Origin: an uncultured Candidatus Melainabacteria bacterium
GTDB taxonomy: Bacteria > Cyanobacteriota > Vampirovibrionia > Gastranaerophilales > Gastranaerophilaceae
Reading direction: 5' to 3'
Length of the DNA stretch: 18,367 nt
Assembly: GCA_934777245.1 (NCBI GenBank)
Contig: CAKVND010000047.1
Location: forward strand, 1 to 18,367
The notes under the pieces were generated by a model. That model saw only the letters and a program-made list of their open reading frames with translations, did not search any database and had not been told where the DNA came from. A program made the position numbers and the translations under genes. Positions 1 to 7,768 of this stretch are shown here, in pieces (within the stretch, counting starts at the first letter, position 1; the number at the start of each line of letters is the position of its first letter).

Positions 1-1994
1 TTTTCATGTGTATCTCCTTCAATCTCGTATGAATACATTATATCACATTCTCCGTATAAGTTTTTATTCTGCTCAATTACCGAATCGATTTTTTTCTTTA
101 AAAATTCGGCAGAAGGCTTGTCGCCGTCCATTAAAATTAGCGACAAAGTTGTCATAGCGCCTTCTTTTTCAATTAGAGAATTTGTCATATATGTTTTGTT
201 TAACAAATTATTTTCTTTAAGCAAGTTTTCAATTACGGCATTAGTTGATTTAATTTTAATAACCGCAATTGTTGAACCGTTTGAACGCGCTTTTTGAGAA
301 AGTTGTTTTCTTATCATTGTAAAATTACTCTTGTCATTTGCAACAGGAATTACAAAATAGAATTTTGAACCTTTGTTAATTTCGCTATCACACCAAATTG
401 CGCCGTTATGCGACTCCATCAACTGCCTTGCAATCGGCAAACCTAAACCTGAACCACCGACTTTTCTTGAGAGTGAATTTTCTATTTGTGCAAATTTATC
501 AAAAACATGGTTTAAATCCTTGCGCTCAATACCGATACCATGATCTTCTACGCAAACTTGCAAATAATTGCCTTGTAGTTTTTTGATATCATCTTCAAAA
601 CAATTGTCATACTGAAGTTCACGAGCATTCACAACTTTTGAAGTTATTTCAATTTCACCGGCGTCAGGCGTAAATTTAATCGCGTTTGATACAAGATTAG
701 TTAAAACCTGTTCTAATCTGTTTGAATCCGCGTAAACCTCTACATCGTCATCTGAAGGAATATATTTTATAGTCAAATTCTTTTCTTTAGCAACTTCTGA
801 CAAATTTGTTTTTACATATTCAATTACAGGCTCAACATGAATAAGTTCAAATTTGAAATCCATTTTCCCTGCTTCGATTTTTGAAATATCAAGAAGGTCG
901 TTGATAATACCGGAAAGCCTTATTGCATTCCGTTTGCCCATAGACACAAATTTTTCTATATTTTCGGTCATCTCACCGGCTTTTCCGCTAAGAATAATAT
1001 CCATAGCGTTTTTAATTGCTGTTAGCGGCGTTCTTAATTCATGCGAAACAATTGAAATAAATTCTGATTTCAAGCGTTCAAGTTTTTGTAATTTTCTGTT
1101 TGTTGCTTTTAATTCTTGTGTAAAAGATGCACTCTGCAAAGGAATTGTAACTTGTTGAACAAGAGTTTGAAAACAAGTTGCGTCTTCTGTTGAGAAAGGT
1201 TTTTCTCTGTAGATTTCCGTAAATCCGAAAAACTCGTCATTTAAAGCTATCGGCGCAAACATATTGTCATATCTCAAGATTGAAAAATCGTATTCTTGAA
1301 TATTATGCTTGATGTTTTTTTCAATCTTTAAATTACCTATTTTGATATCAATGGGAGGATCTGCAAGCAAGGATTTGTAACTCAATATTGCACGAAGTTT
1401 TAAAGCTTCCAATAACCTGTCAGAAACTTTATAAATCGAATTAATTATTAAAACCGGTTCGCGTTCTGAGCGAAACATCAGAGTACAAGCAAGTTCAAAA
1501 TTCAATGATTTTTCGATACCTTCAATCATAATTTTGATTAATTTGTCTTTGTCTAAAGAGCCGGCGAGTTGCGAACTTGTGTTATACAAAACATTTAATT
1601 GGTAAAGACTTCGGGCTAATTCTTGGTTAGATTTTGTCATCTTTAATAAAGAAAGCCGCGTCTTTAAACTTGAATCGACAGTTGCAGAAAGTAGCTTTTT
1701 ATCGATAGGAGTTTTGATGAAAAGATTTGCATTATGCATAACATCTTTGTTTAAATCTTTTTCGCCAAGAATCATAAGGATTACAACCGGATACTGCTTA
1801 ATTTTTCTGCATAAGTGTTTCAAATCAAGTGTTTCAATATCACCATCTACGATAACAATATCAGGTTCTTCAACTTTTAGAATATCAAAGATAAGAATTT
1901 CGTCCGATGTTGTTGCAATTTCATCCATCGGAAAAACTTCTTTCAAAAGATTTTCTTTCTCACTATCCTCACTAACCAACAAAAACTTAGTCAT
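1..1994 (-). CDS. Sensor histidine kinase with N-terminal receiver-like and GAF-like regions (3' end outside window)
   Basis: The frame reads from ATG at 1994 to the window edge: 664 residues without a stop, so the C-terminus is missing. Residues 1-115 look like a response-regulator receiver, with an acidic pair at E9/D10, a possible phospho-acceptor D50 in VDGD, and a late lysine in FIKTP. Residues about 140-290 look like a GAF sensor domain. The kinase core follows: an H-box SHELRTPL with H318, an N-box with N437 (NLVSNAIKF), a G1 box DHGIGIE near D484 and a GGSGLGL G2 box, ending near residue 551. Residues 552-664 form an extra alpha/beta region with no match I can name; a degenerate GGDEF-like fold is possible. 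I see no membrane segment, so the kinase is probably cytoplasmic. It diverges from nnrD, and no partner regulator is in view. The kinase call is firm; the flanking domain names are inferred from pattern. Confidence 0.9.
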   Translation of the reverse strand, partial: MTKFLLVSEDSEKENLLKEVFPMDEIATTSDEILIFDILKVEEPDIVIVDGDIETLDLKHLCRKIKQYPVVILMILGEKDLNKDVMHNANLFIKTPIDKKLLSATVDSSLKTRLSLLKMTKSNQELARSLYQLNVLYNTSSQLAGSLDKDKLIKIMIEGIEKSLNFELACTLMFRSEREPVLIINSIYKVSDRLLEALKLRAILSYKSLLADPPIDIKIGNLKIEKNIKHNIQEYDFSILRYDNMFAPIALNDEFFGFTEIYREKPFSTEDATCFQTLVQQVTIPLQSASFTQELKATNRKLQKLERLKSEFISIVSHELRTPLTAIKNAMDIILSGKAGEMTENIEKFVSMGKRNAIRLSGIINDLLDISKIEAGKMDFKFELIHVEPVIEYVKTNLSEVAKEKNLTIKYIPSDDDVEVYADSNRLEQVLTNLVSNAIKFTPDAGEIEITSKVVNARELQYDNCFEDDIKKLQGNYLQVCVEDHGIGIERKDLNHVFDKFAQIENSLSRKVGGSGLGLPIARQLMESHNGAIWCDSEINKGSKFYFVIPVANDKSNFTMIRKQLSQKARSNGSTIAVIKIKSTNAVIENLLKENNLLNKTYMTNSLIEKEGAMTTLSLILMDGDKPSAEFLKKKIDSVIEQNKNLYGECDIMYSYEIEGDTHE

Positions 1995-2040
1995 ACTAAG
2001 ATGATAGCACAAATGTGTTTTTGAGTTAATAGTTTTTGAT

Positions 2041-2046
2041 TATAAT
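2041..2046 (+). promoter_or_regulatory. Candidate -10 element upstream of nnrD
   Basis: A perfect TATAAT lies 52 nt before the chosen GTG start of nnrD, in the short gap separating it from the divergent kinase gene. No good -35 is seen at 17 bp; TTGAGT at 2021-2026 is only 14 bp away. The -10 therefore rests on its sequence and position alone. Confidence 0.4.
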
Positions 2047-2097
2047 ATTTTTTTGTTACTATATTTTAGTAATGCATTTCTAATAGGAGTGATTATT

Positions 2098-2913
2098 GTG
2101 CAAGAATTTAGTATGCCAAAAAGAGAACAAAATTCTAACAAAGGAACTTTTGGCAAAGTTTTGAATTTCGCAGGTTCTAAGAATTATATCGGAGCATCAT
2201 ATTTATCGACAATAGCTCCTTTGAAAGTTGGTGCAGGCTTTGTAGCACTTGCTTCAGAGTCTGATATTATTCATTCTGTTTCTACACTCTTGCCGGAAGC
2301 TGTTTATTTGACTAGAGAAGAAGGACTGGAAAACATGGATGAATTTTCGGTTATTCTAGTTGGTTGCGGTTTAGGTTTAGATAAAAAATCGTTTGATTTG
2401 TTTGAAAATGTTATAGTAAAAATTCAGAATAAACACACCCCTTTAATCGTAGACGCTGACGGGCTAAATATTCTTGCAAAAAATAAAATTGAATTACCGC
2501 CAAATACAATTATAACTCCACATCCTTTAGAAGCCTCCAGACTTTTAAATATAGATTTAGAGGATGTTTTATCTGATATAGAGAGTAGTGCTAAAAAATT
2601 ATCAGAAAAATACAACTGTACTGCGATTTTAAAAACGCATAGAACTATTGTTTGCCAAAAAGATAAAATTTATAAAAATCAACATGGAAATTCTGCGCTT
2701 GCAAAAGCAGGTTCCGGAGATGTTTTAGCCGGAATAATTGCAGGACTTGTTGCACAAAAAATGGATTTGTTTGAAGCCGCTAAACTGGGTGTCTATTTAC
2801 ATTCAAGAACCGGTGAAATTGCGTCAAACGAACTTACAGAATATTCAGTTTTGGCTTCAGATTTACCAAAATACATACATTTAGCAATAAAAGAGATTTT
2901 GAATGATAGATGA
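2098..2913 (+). CDS. nnrD: ADP/ATP-dependent NAD(P)H-hydrate dehydratase
   Basis: Single-domain protein of the YjeF C-terminal (ribokinase-like) family. It dehydrates the damaged cofactors NADHX and NADPHX back to NAD(P)H, using a nucleotide as energy donor, in the cytoplasm. Family motifs are in order: IVDADGLN (residues 117-124), TPHPLE (140-145) and the nucleotide-binding loop GNSALAKAGSGDVLAG (197-212), with D208 as the expected catalytic aspartate. The N-terminal epimerase domain found in fused YjeF proteins is absent, so any epimerase is encoded elsewhere. I chose GTG at 2098 because AGGAG at 2085-2089 sits 8 nt before it. The frame is open further upstream (TTG at 2053), but that start has no ribosome site. 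The 3' end overlaps nth by 11 nt, suggesting translational coupling. Confidence 0.92.
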   Translation: MQEFSMPKREQNSNKGTFGKVLNFAGSKNYIGASYLSTIAPLKVGAGFVALASESDIIHSVSTLLPEAVYLTREEGLENMDEFSVILVGCGLGLDKKSFDLFENVIVKIQNKHTPLIVDADGLNILAKNKIELPPNTIITPHPLEASRLLNIDLEDVLSDIESSAKKLSEKYNCTAILKTHRTIVCQKDKIYKNQHGNSALAKAGSGDVLAGIIAGLVAQKMDLFEAAKLGVYLHSRTGEIASNELTEYSVLASDLPKYIHLAIKEILNDR

Positions 2914-3526
2914 AATTGTAAATATTTTAAAAAATGCGAAACAACCAAAGAGTGATTTTGTTGTATTAATGGATAATTTTAAAAATCCGTATTTGGTTTT
3001 AATTGCGTGTATTTTAAGCCTTCGAACAAATGATAAAACGACTTATCCCGCGACTCTCAGAATGCTTGAACTTGCAAAAACTCCTAAAGAGATGAAGCAG
3101 GTGAAAATCGAAGATTTAGCGCAAGCAATTTATCCTGTAGGGTTTTATGAAAACAAAGCAAAACAAATTATTGAACTATCTAAAACGATTGATGAAGAAT
3201 TAGACGGCAAAGTTCCTGATGAAATAGATGAATTGGTGAAATTTAGAGGAGTTGGCAGAAAAACTGCAAACTTGGTTTTATCGCTGGGGTTTAACAAACC
3301 TGCAATCTGTGTTGATGTTCATGTTCATAGAATATTTAATCGTTTAGGTTATATTAAGACAAAAACTCCTGAAGAAACTGAATTTGCCTTGCGCAATAAG
3401 CTTCCTGAAAAATATTGGATAGATATAAATACACTTCTTGTAACGCATGGTCAAAACGTATGTAAGCCAATAAAACCAAAGTGCGCAGAATGCCCGATTT
3501 CTGCATACTGTGCAAAAAATATATAG
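2903..3526 (+). CDS. nth: Endonuclease III, DNA glycosylase/AP lyase
   Basis: Base-excision repair enzyme that removes oxidised pyrimidines and nicks abasic sites. At 207 aa it is close to the usual family length. The helix-hairpin-helix reads FRGVGRKTANLVL, with catalytic lysine K120. The catalytic aspartate D138 follows in CVDVHVHR. Both numbers coincide with the E. coli enzyme. The C-terminal [4Fe-4S] loop has the spacing C187-X6-C194-X2-C197-X5-C203, so the cluster should be intact. The ATG lies inside the end of nnrD (11-nt overlap), so the two genes are probably cotranscribed. No disruption is visible. Confidence 0.96.
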   Translation: MIDEIVNILKNAKQPKSDFVVLMDNFKNPYLVLIACILSLRTNDKTTYPATLRMLELAKTPKEMKQVKIEDLAQAIYPVGFYENKAKQIIELSKTIDEELDGKVPDEIDELVKFRGVGRKTANLVLSLGFNKPAICVDVHVHRIFNRLGYIKTKTPEETEFALRNKLPEKYWIDINTLLVTHGQNVCKPIKPKCAECPISAYCAKNI

Positions 3527-3531
3527 TATGG

Positions 3532-3537
3532 TATAAT
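3532..3537 (+). promoter_or_regulatory. Candidate extended -10 promoter before the zinc-ribbon membrane protein
   Basis: TGGTATAAT gives a TG-extended -10 just after the nth stop and 22 nt before the next ATG. A clear -35 is not seen, as expected for an extended -10 type. The leader would be very short, about 15 nt. Confidence 0.4.
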
Positions 3538-3558
3538 TAAAAAGCAGAGAGGTTTTTT

Positions 3559-4173
3559 ATGACAGAAGAAATCAGTTGTCCGTTTTGTGGAAACTTAATA
3601 TCAAAAGACGCATTAAAATGCGAAAAATGTGATGCTTTATTCAAAGAGCCGGAGCTTCCTAATTTAAAGTTTAAAGAGCTTGCTCCTTTTTTAGCGATTG
3701 ATGTTTTAACAATCGGCTTCTTTTCGACCATTTGGTTTTTTATAAACGGAAAAGCTATTAATAACTTAGTTTCTAAACCAAAAGATGGTATAAAATTAAA
3801 TTGGTTGGTTTTGCTTTTAGCTTTGAATGGCGGATTTTATTTGTTTATGTTTTACAAATGTCCAGCATATCTGCTTATATTCTCAGTTTTACAATGTTTG
3901 CTTTATATAGCATTATCTTATAGAGTTCTAAGAATTGTACAAAAATATACACAAAATACTTACAATGTAGAATTGAGATTTAATCCATATTACATGGTTT
4001 TATTTAATGTATTTTATCTTGTACACGTCGCTGAAACATATTCCGATAGAGTATTCCATACTCATGAATACTTTGATTGGAAATCTCCGCAAGCAATCTT
4101 GTTAATCATCTTACTTCTGATAATTTTGTTTATTCTAAGATTTTATACAGAAGTTTATTTTTTGATTCGTTAA
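3559..4173 (+). CDS. Zinc-ribbon multi-spanning membrane protein, function unknown
   Basis: A 204-residue protein. Residues 7-24 form a zinc ribbon (CPFC at 7-10 and CEKC at 21-24). Four or five hydrophobic segments follow, at about 42-63, 80-99, 104-122, 146-158 and 179-197. The first hydrophobic stretch (FLAIDVLTIGFFSTIWFF) recalls DUF4234-like membrane proteins, which are also sometimes fused to zinc ribbons, but I cannot confirm membership. GAGAGG at 3547-3552 sits 6 nt before the ATG. It follows nth in the same direction, but the -10-like element in the gap suggests its own promoter. It converges on the small minus-strand gene ending at 4182, with an 8-nt gap. No catalytic residues are recognised, so the role is unknown. 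Confidence 0.75.
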   Translation: MTEEISCPFCGNLISKDALKCEKCDALFKEPELPNLKFKELAPFLAIDVLTIGFFSTIWFFINGKAINNLVSKPKDGIKLNWLVLLLALNGGFYLFMFYKCPAYLLIFSVLQCLLYIALSYRVLRIVQKYTQNTYNVELRFNPYYMVLFNVFYLVHVAETYSDRVFHTHEYFDWKSPQAILLIILLLIILFILRFYTEVYFLIR

Positions 4174-4181
4174 AAAGTAAG

Positions 4182-4532
4182 TTAAATAGCTATTTCAAAA
4201 GTTGATTTTGCAACGCGGCAATTAGCTTCGTAAGCTGCTTTTGCTTCTTGAATATTAACTGCATCTTGAACTGTATAGCCATTTTCAAGCGCATTTACCA
4301 TAGCGTTATTTAAATCATTTGAAGATTGAACGATGTTTTCAGCAACAGTTTGCAGTAAATCGCCGGATGCCAAATTTTTGTAATAATCATTCAGATTGAC
4401 TCCTTGATTTGTTTCTTCTACTGCAGGTATTGCGCTCGGTGATGCTGTTTTACTCGTGTAACCGTTTAGCGTTGCAATACTATCCAATAAATATGAATAA
4501 TCGGATGTGTTAATTGAAGAAATTGAACTCAT
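4182..4532 (-). CDS. Small protein with a flagellar rod/hook-like C-terminus, function unknown
   Basis: A 116-residue protein starting at ATG 4532, chosen because TAGAGG (4541-4546 on the complement) lies 8 nt upstream and a promoter lies just behind it. The frame stays open upstream to about 4706, but that part overlaps the promoter and the start of rsmE. Residues 1-55 are polar and Ser/Thr/Asn-rich. Residues 55-116 look helical and amphipathic, ending in EAKAAYEANCRVAKSTFEIA. This resembles the C-terminal D0 helix of axial flagellar proteins (rod, hook, FlgC), which typically carry AQRAYEANAKV-like sequence. Those proteins are longer than this one. It could be a small axial, junction or chaperone-bound protein, or an unrelated coiled coil. 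A flagellin lies elsewhere in the window. The gene is plausible; the function is a guess. Confidence 0.65.
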   Translation of the reverse strand: MSSISSINTSDYSYLLDSIATLNGYTSKTASPSAIPAVEETNQGVNLNDYYKNLASGDLLQTVAENIVQSSNDLNNAMVNALENGYTVQDAVNIQEAKAAYEANCRVAKSTFEIAI

Positions 4533-4551
4533 ATATAAAACCTCTATACTC

Positions 4552-4579
4552 AGTATAACTCTTTTTCTAAGTTGTGCAA
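4552..4579 (-). promoter_or_regulatory. Sigma-70-type promoter for the small 116-aa gene
   Basis: On the minus strand TTGCAC (4579-4574) and TATACT (4557-4552) are separated by 16 bp, near the consensus spacing. The predicted start lies just before the TAGAGG ribosome site of the 116-aa gene. This supports the shorter start at 4532. Confidence 0.5.
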
Positions 4580-4605
4580 CCCTAACGCAGAATAAAATAT
4601 GGTGA

Positions 4606-4611
4606 TATAAT
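4606..4611 (+). promoter_or_regulatory. Candidate extended -10 promoter of rsmE-cca
   Basis: TGATATAAT gives a TG-extended -10 about 18 nt before the rsmE ATG. It lies back to back with the divergent promoter at 4552-4579. No strong -35 is visible. Confidence 0.4.
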
Positions 4612-4628
4612 AATTTAAGGAGAAAATT

Positions 4629-5348
4629 ATGCCACATTTTTTTATAAATTCGAAAGAGAAAAAAGATAATCAAATTATTATTTCTGATGTAGATAACTAT
4701 CGCCATATTGCACGTTCGCTTAGAGCTAGAGTTGGTGAAAATTTATTGTTAATAGATGAAAATCAAATTCAATATGAAACTCTGATTTCGGAAATTAATT
4801 CAAAAGAAATTTTTTGTGAAGTTCAAAAATCTTACCCTTCAAAAAGAGATTTAGAATTTGATTTATTTTTAGCGCAATCTCCTTTAAGAAGTGATGCGCA
4901 AATAACAGTTATGGAAAAAGCTACCGAGTTAGGCGTAAGAGCTGTGTATCCTGTTTTTACTGATAATTGCGCACTAAAAGTCAATAAACAGGAAAAATGG
5001 CAAAAGGTTATGAACGAAGCTTCTAAACAATGCGAAAGAGCAAAAATTCCGACTTGTTTTGAGTCTACAACCTTTGAAGAATTACAAAAAAAAGATTTTG
5101 ATAAAGTTATCGTTTTTGCAGAGCGCTCAACTGAAAAGTCTTTGAAACAATATTTAAGTGAAAACCCAACAAAAAAGGGTGATAAAATTCTTGTAATAAT
5201 TGGGCCGGAAGGCGGATTCTCTCAAAAAGAATTTGATTATTTCAGAAGTAAGAATTTACCGCTAATTAGTTTGGGTGACTTGATTCTGAAAGCTGAAACG
5301 GCTGTAATCGTGGCACTTGGAGATATTATTTATGAATATCAAGGATGA
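4629..5348 (+). CDS. rsmE: 16S rRNA (uracil-1498-N3)-methyltransferase
   Basis: A SPOUT-class methyltransferase that modifies U1498 of 16S rRNA with S-adenosylmethionine. At 239 aa it has the usual family length. Family motifs are EKATELGV (96-103), EASKQCERAKIP (130-141), the AdoMet-knot loop IIGPEGGF (190-197) and LGDLILKAETA (215-225). Residues 1-70 correspond to the N-terminal PUA-like RNA-binding domain. AAGGAG at 4617-4622 lies 6 nt before the ATG. Its end overlaps the cca start by 17 nt, so the two RNA-maturation genes are probably cotranscribed and coupled. Confidence 0.94.
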   Translation: MPHFFINSKEKKDNQIIISDVDNYRHIARSLRARVGENLLLIDENQIQYETLISEINSKEIFCEVQKSYPSKRDLEFDLFLAQSPLRSDAQITVMEKATELGVRAVYPVFTDNCALKVNKQEKWQKVMNEASKQCERAKIPTCFESTTFEELQKKDFDKVIVFAERSTEKSLKQYLSENPTKKGDKILVIIGPEGGFSQKEFDYFRSKNLPLISLGDLILKAETAVIVALGDIIYEYQG

Positions 5349-6711
5349 TTTTATTTTAAAAGAAATCAACGAAGGTTATCTTGTTGGCGGTTCAATTCGT
5401 GACTTGTACACAAAAAAATGTGAGTTTTGCGATAGAGATATCAGTATTAAAGGTGCAGAAAAATTTGCGAAAAAAATTGCAAATCAGTTCGACGCGACAT
5501 TTATTACGCTTGATAGCGAAAATCAAATTTTTCGAGTTGTATTAAAGGATAAAGTTAATTATCTTGATATTTCTGAATTGCAGGGAGAAACAATCGAAGA
5601 TGATCTTAAAAGGCGTGATTTTACGATAAATGCTGTTGCTTATGATTTGGCGCAAGATAAATTCATTGATGTTACAGGCGGACTGCAAGATTTGCAAAAC
5701 GGAATTTTGCGTCACATTGATGACAAAAATTTTGAAGAAGACCCGCTTCGAATTCTTAGAGCATTTAGATTTTATGCTGTAACAGGTTTTGAAATGACAG
5801 ACGAACTTCAAATCGCGTTAAAAAAATATATGCCATTAGCTTTAAAGCCTGCAAAAGAGCGCATAAATTATGAAATCATGAAACTTTTTGGCGGGGATTT
5901 TGCTTCAAAATCACTTTTGAAAATGGATGATTTCGGATTGCTGGAAGAGATTTTTCATTGTGTAAAAGATATGAAAAAAGTTCCACCAAATACTCATCAT
6001 CATTTGGATTTGTTTCATCACGTGGTTGAAACTGTCGCACAAATAGAAAATCTTTACGCAAATCTTTCGGGGTTTGAAAAAGAGCATATGGATGCCGTCG
6101 ATTTTGGCGGTTTTCCACGGATAAATCATTTAAAATTGGCAGGCTTTTTACACGATATCGGTAAATTCTCTACGTGGACAATAGAGGATTCAGGACGTCA
6201 TAGGTTTATAAAACACGATGATGTAGGGGCAAAAATGGTCGTACCACTTTTGCGCGAGTTAAAATTTTCTAAAAAACAAATTGAATATATTTCTTGTATG
6301 ATAAAAAATCATATCTATCCTTCAAACGTCATTGCTGCGCCGGTTTTGAATGAAAAAGTTATGATGCGTTATCTAAGAAAAATGGGCGAAAATGTAGTTG
6401 ATAATATAATTTTAGCTAAAGCAGACAGACTTTCAGCTAGAGGAGTTGATATCACAGAAGAAATTGTGAATGCGAATTTGAATGGCTTAAATAAACTTTT
6501 ACAATTTTATTTGGATAAAAAAGATACACTAAGACCGCTTCCAAAACTTCTTGATGGACAAGAAATAATGAAAATTTTGGATATAAAACCTTCATCAAAA
6601 CTCGGCGAAATTATTGATGCGCTAAAAGAAGCACAGCTTAATGGTGATGTTTCGACAAAAGAGGATGCTGTTAAGTTTATTGAATGTTCTATTTATAATA
6701 ATTTAAAATAA
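5332..6711 (+). CDS. cca: CCA tRNA nucleotidyltransferase with HD domain
   Basis: Class II nucleotidyltransferase (poly(A)-polymerase family) of 459 aa that builds or repairs the tRNA 3' CCA end. The N-terminal catalytic fold has VGGSIRD (18-24), metal-binding D34 and D36 in CDRDIS, RRDFTINA (94-101) and the DPLRILRAFRF motif (137-147). An HD phosphohydrolase domain follows, with a histidine-rich stretch at 222-230 (HHHLDLFHH) and LHDIGK, where H274/D275 form the HD pair. ATG at 5332 is preferred because GGAG at 5319-5322 sits 9 nt upstream; the frame can also start from TTG at 5317. It overlaps rsmE by 17 nt, and its tail overlaps the opposing chrA gene by 19 nt. Cyanobacteria and some other phyla split CCA addition between two enzymes, and I cannot tell from sequence whether this copy adds CC, A or all three. 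Confidence 0.93.
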   Translation: MNIKDDFILKEINEGYLVGGSIRDLYTKKCEFCDRDISIKGAEKFAKKIANQFDATFITLDSENQIFRVVLKDKVNYLDISELQGETIEDDLKRRDFTINAVAYDLAQDKFIDVTGGLQDLQNGILRHIDDKNFEEDPLRILRAFRFYAVTGFEMTDELQIALKKYMPLALKPAKERINYEIMKLFGGDFASKSLLKMDDFGLLEEIFHCVKDMKKVPPNTHHHLDLFHHVVETVAQIENLYANLSGFEKEHMDAVDFGGFPRINHLKLAGFLHDIGKFSTWTIEDSGRHRFIKHDDVGAKMVVPLLRELKFSKKQIEYISCMIKNHIYPSNVIAAPVLNEKVMMRYLRKMGENVVDNIILAKADRLSARGVDITEEIVNANLNGLNKLLQFYLDKKDTLRPLPKLLDGQEIMKILDIKPSSKLGEIIDALKEAQLNGDVSTKEDAVKFIECSIYNNLK

Positions 6712-7223
6712 GCAAATAACAAACCAACAATTGCGGAAATTATTATATAATACAATGGATCGCGTTTTGATTTCCAACTCAATAAAAGTAAAACTCCCAG
6801 TAAAATCATTGCTTTAATATCTTTGATTTCCGGCTTTAATAACCCAATCGCAACTGAAGTTAAAAGCGCGCAACTTACAGGCTTTAATGTTTCAATTGTT
6901 GATTTTACATAAAAATTGTCGCTAAATTTTTTTAGAAGTTTTGATACAATAATTACCAAAAATAATGACGGTAACATTTCTGCAGTAGTAGCAAGAGCTG
7001 AACCCAAAATTCCGGCGCTTTTCAATCCGGCATAAGTCGCAACATTAATCCCGACGGGCCCAGGAGTAATAGAAGCTACTGCCACCATTTGAGTTAATTC
7101 ATCCAAAGAATACCAATTATAAACTTGTGAAATATGATATAAAAACGGAATCGTCGCGTATCCGCCACCAAACGAAAACAAACCGATTTTAAAAAATTCT
7201 AAAAAAAGTTGAAGATAAATCAT
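6693..7223 (-). CDS. chrA: Chromate transporter family protein, second half-size subunit
   Basis: A 176-aa membrane protein of the CHR family. It has the N-terminal signature KIGLFSFGGGYATIP (12-26) and the second family motif ITPGPVGIN (52-60), with about five to six hydrophobic segments. Short-chain CHR proteins usually come as two tandem genes whose products work together; this is the second of such a pair. ATG at 7223 overlaps the stop of the first gene by 4 nt (ATGA), with AAGGAG just upstream, so translation is coupled. Known members export chromate, but many bacterial copies have untested substrates. The gene ends tail to tail inside the cca coding end. Confidence 0.88.
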   Translation of the reverse strand: MIYLQLFLEFFKIGLFSFGGGYATIPFLYHISQVYNWYSLDELTQMVAVASITPGPVGINVATYAGLKSAGILGSALATTAEMLPSLFLVIIVSKLLKKFSDNFYVKSTIETLKPVSCALLTSVAIGLLKPEIKDIKAMILLGVLLLLSWKSKRDPLYYIIISAIVGLLFAYFKLL

Positions 7224-7768
7224 TTAATCTCCTTCTTCTTTAGAGTTAATCGTTTGTAAGCTACGCCGATTAAAGTAAAAATTACAATGCTTTGAATTGG
7301 AGTGATTTTTAAAATCAACAGTGCGAATAAGGTTAAAGCAAAAATTATGTAGAAAAACGCATTTCTGTTCGATTTTTGCCACATTTCACGCACAGTTAAA
7401 ACTATTAAAGCAATTACTGCAACTCCTACACCCCAAAGTGCACCTTGAACATAAGAATTATTAACTAAAGCACCTAAAATGGAAGCCAACAGTACGATAC
7501 TCCAAAACGGAATAAAAGTTACGCCAATCATAGCTAAAATAGCACCCCATTTACCGCGCAACTTATAGCCGATAAACATAGACATGTTAGCTGCGATGAT
7601 TCCCGGAAGTGATTGCGCGAGTGCAAAATAATCAATTATATCGTCATGGCTCACAAGGTTTCTTTTATCAACAAATTCGCTTGTCATAATTGGCAAAATT
7701 ACATATCCGCCGCCAAGCAGAATTGCACCTATTTTTACAAAAACTAAGAACAAATTAAAGAGCGACAT
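7220..7768 (-). CDS. chrA: Chromate transporter family protein, first half-size subunit
   Basis: A 182-aa CHR-family membrane protein with the matching signatures KIGAILLGGGYVILP (12-26) and SLPGIIAAN (53-61). It is the paralogous partner of the downstream copy, and the two likely form a heteromeric, antiparallel transporter. The start at 7768 lies inside the end of bioB (25-nt overlap), with AGGCAG-like purines ahead of it. All three genes are therefore probably on one transcript driven from the bioB promoter. The substrate is not proven; the linkage to biotin synthesis is unusual. Confidence 0.87.
   Translation of the reverse strand: MSLFNLFLVFVKIGAILLGGGYVILPIMTSEFVDKRNLVSHDDIIDYFALAQSLPGIIAANMSMFIGYKLRGKWGAILAMIGVTFIPFWSIVLLASILGALVNNSYVQGALWGVGVAVIALIVLTVREMWQKSNRNAFFYIIFALTLFALLILKITPIQSIVIFTLIGVAYKRLTLKKKEIK

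Noticed and set aside
48..60. CTCCGTATAAG shared with about 13951-13961
   Set aside because: An 11-bp match with no wider similarity; one copy is inside kinase coding sequence, so chance is likely.
853..1158. Plus-strand open frame of 101 aa
   Set aside because: It is antisense to the histidine kinase core and has no ribosome site or family resemblance.
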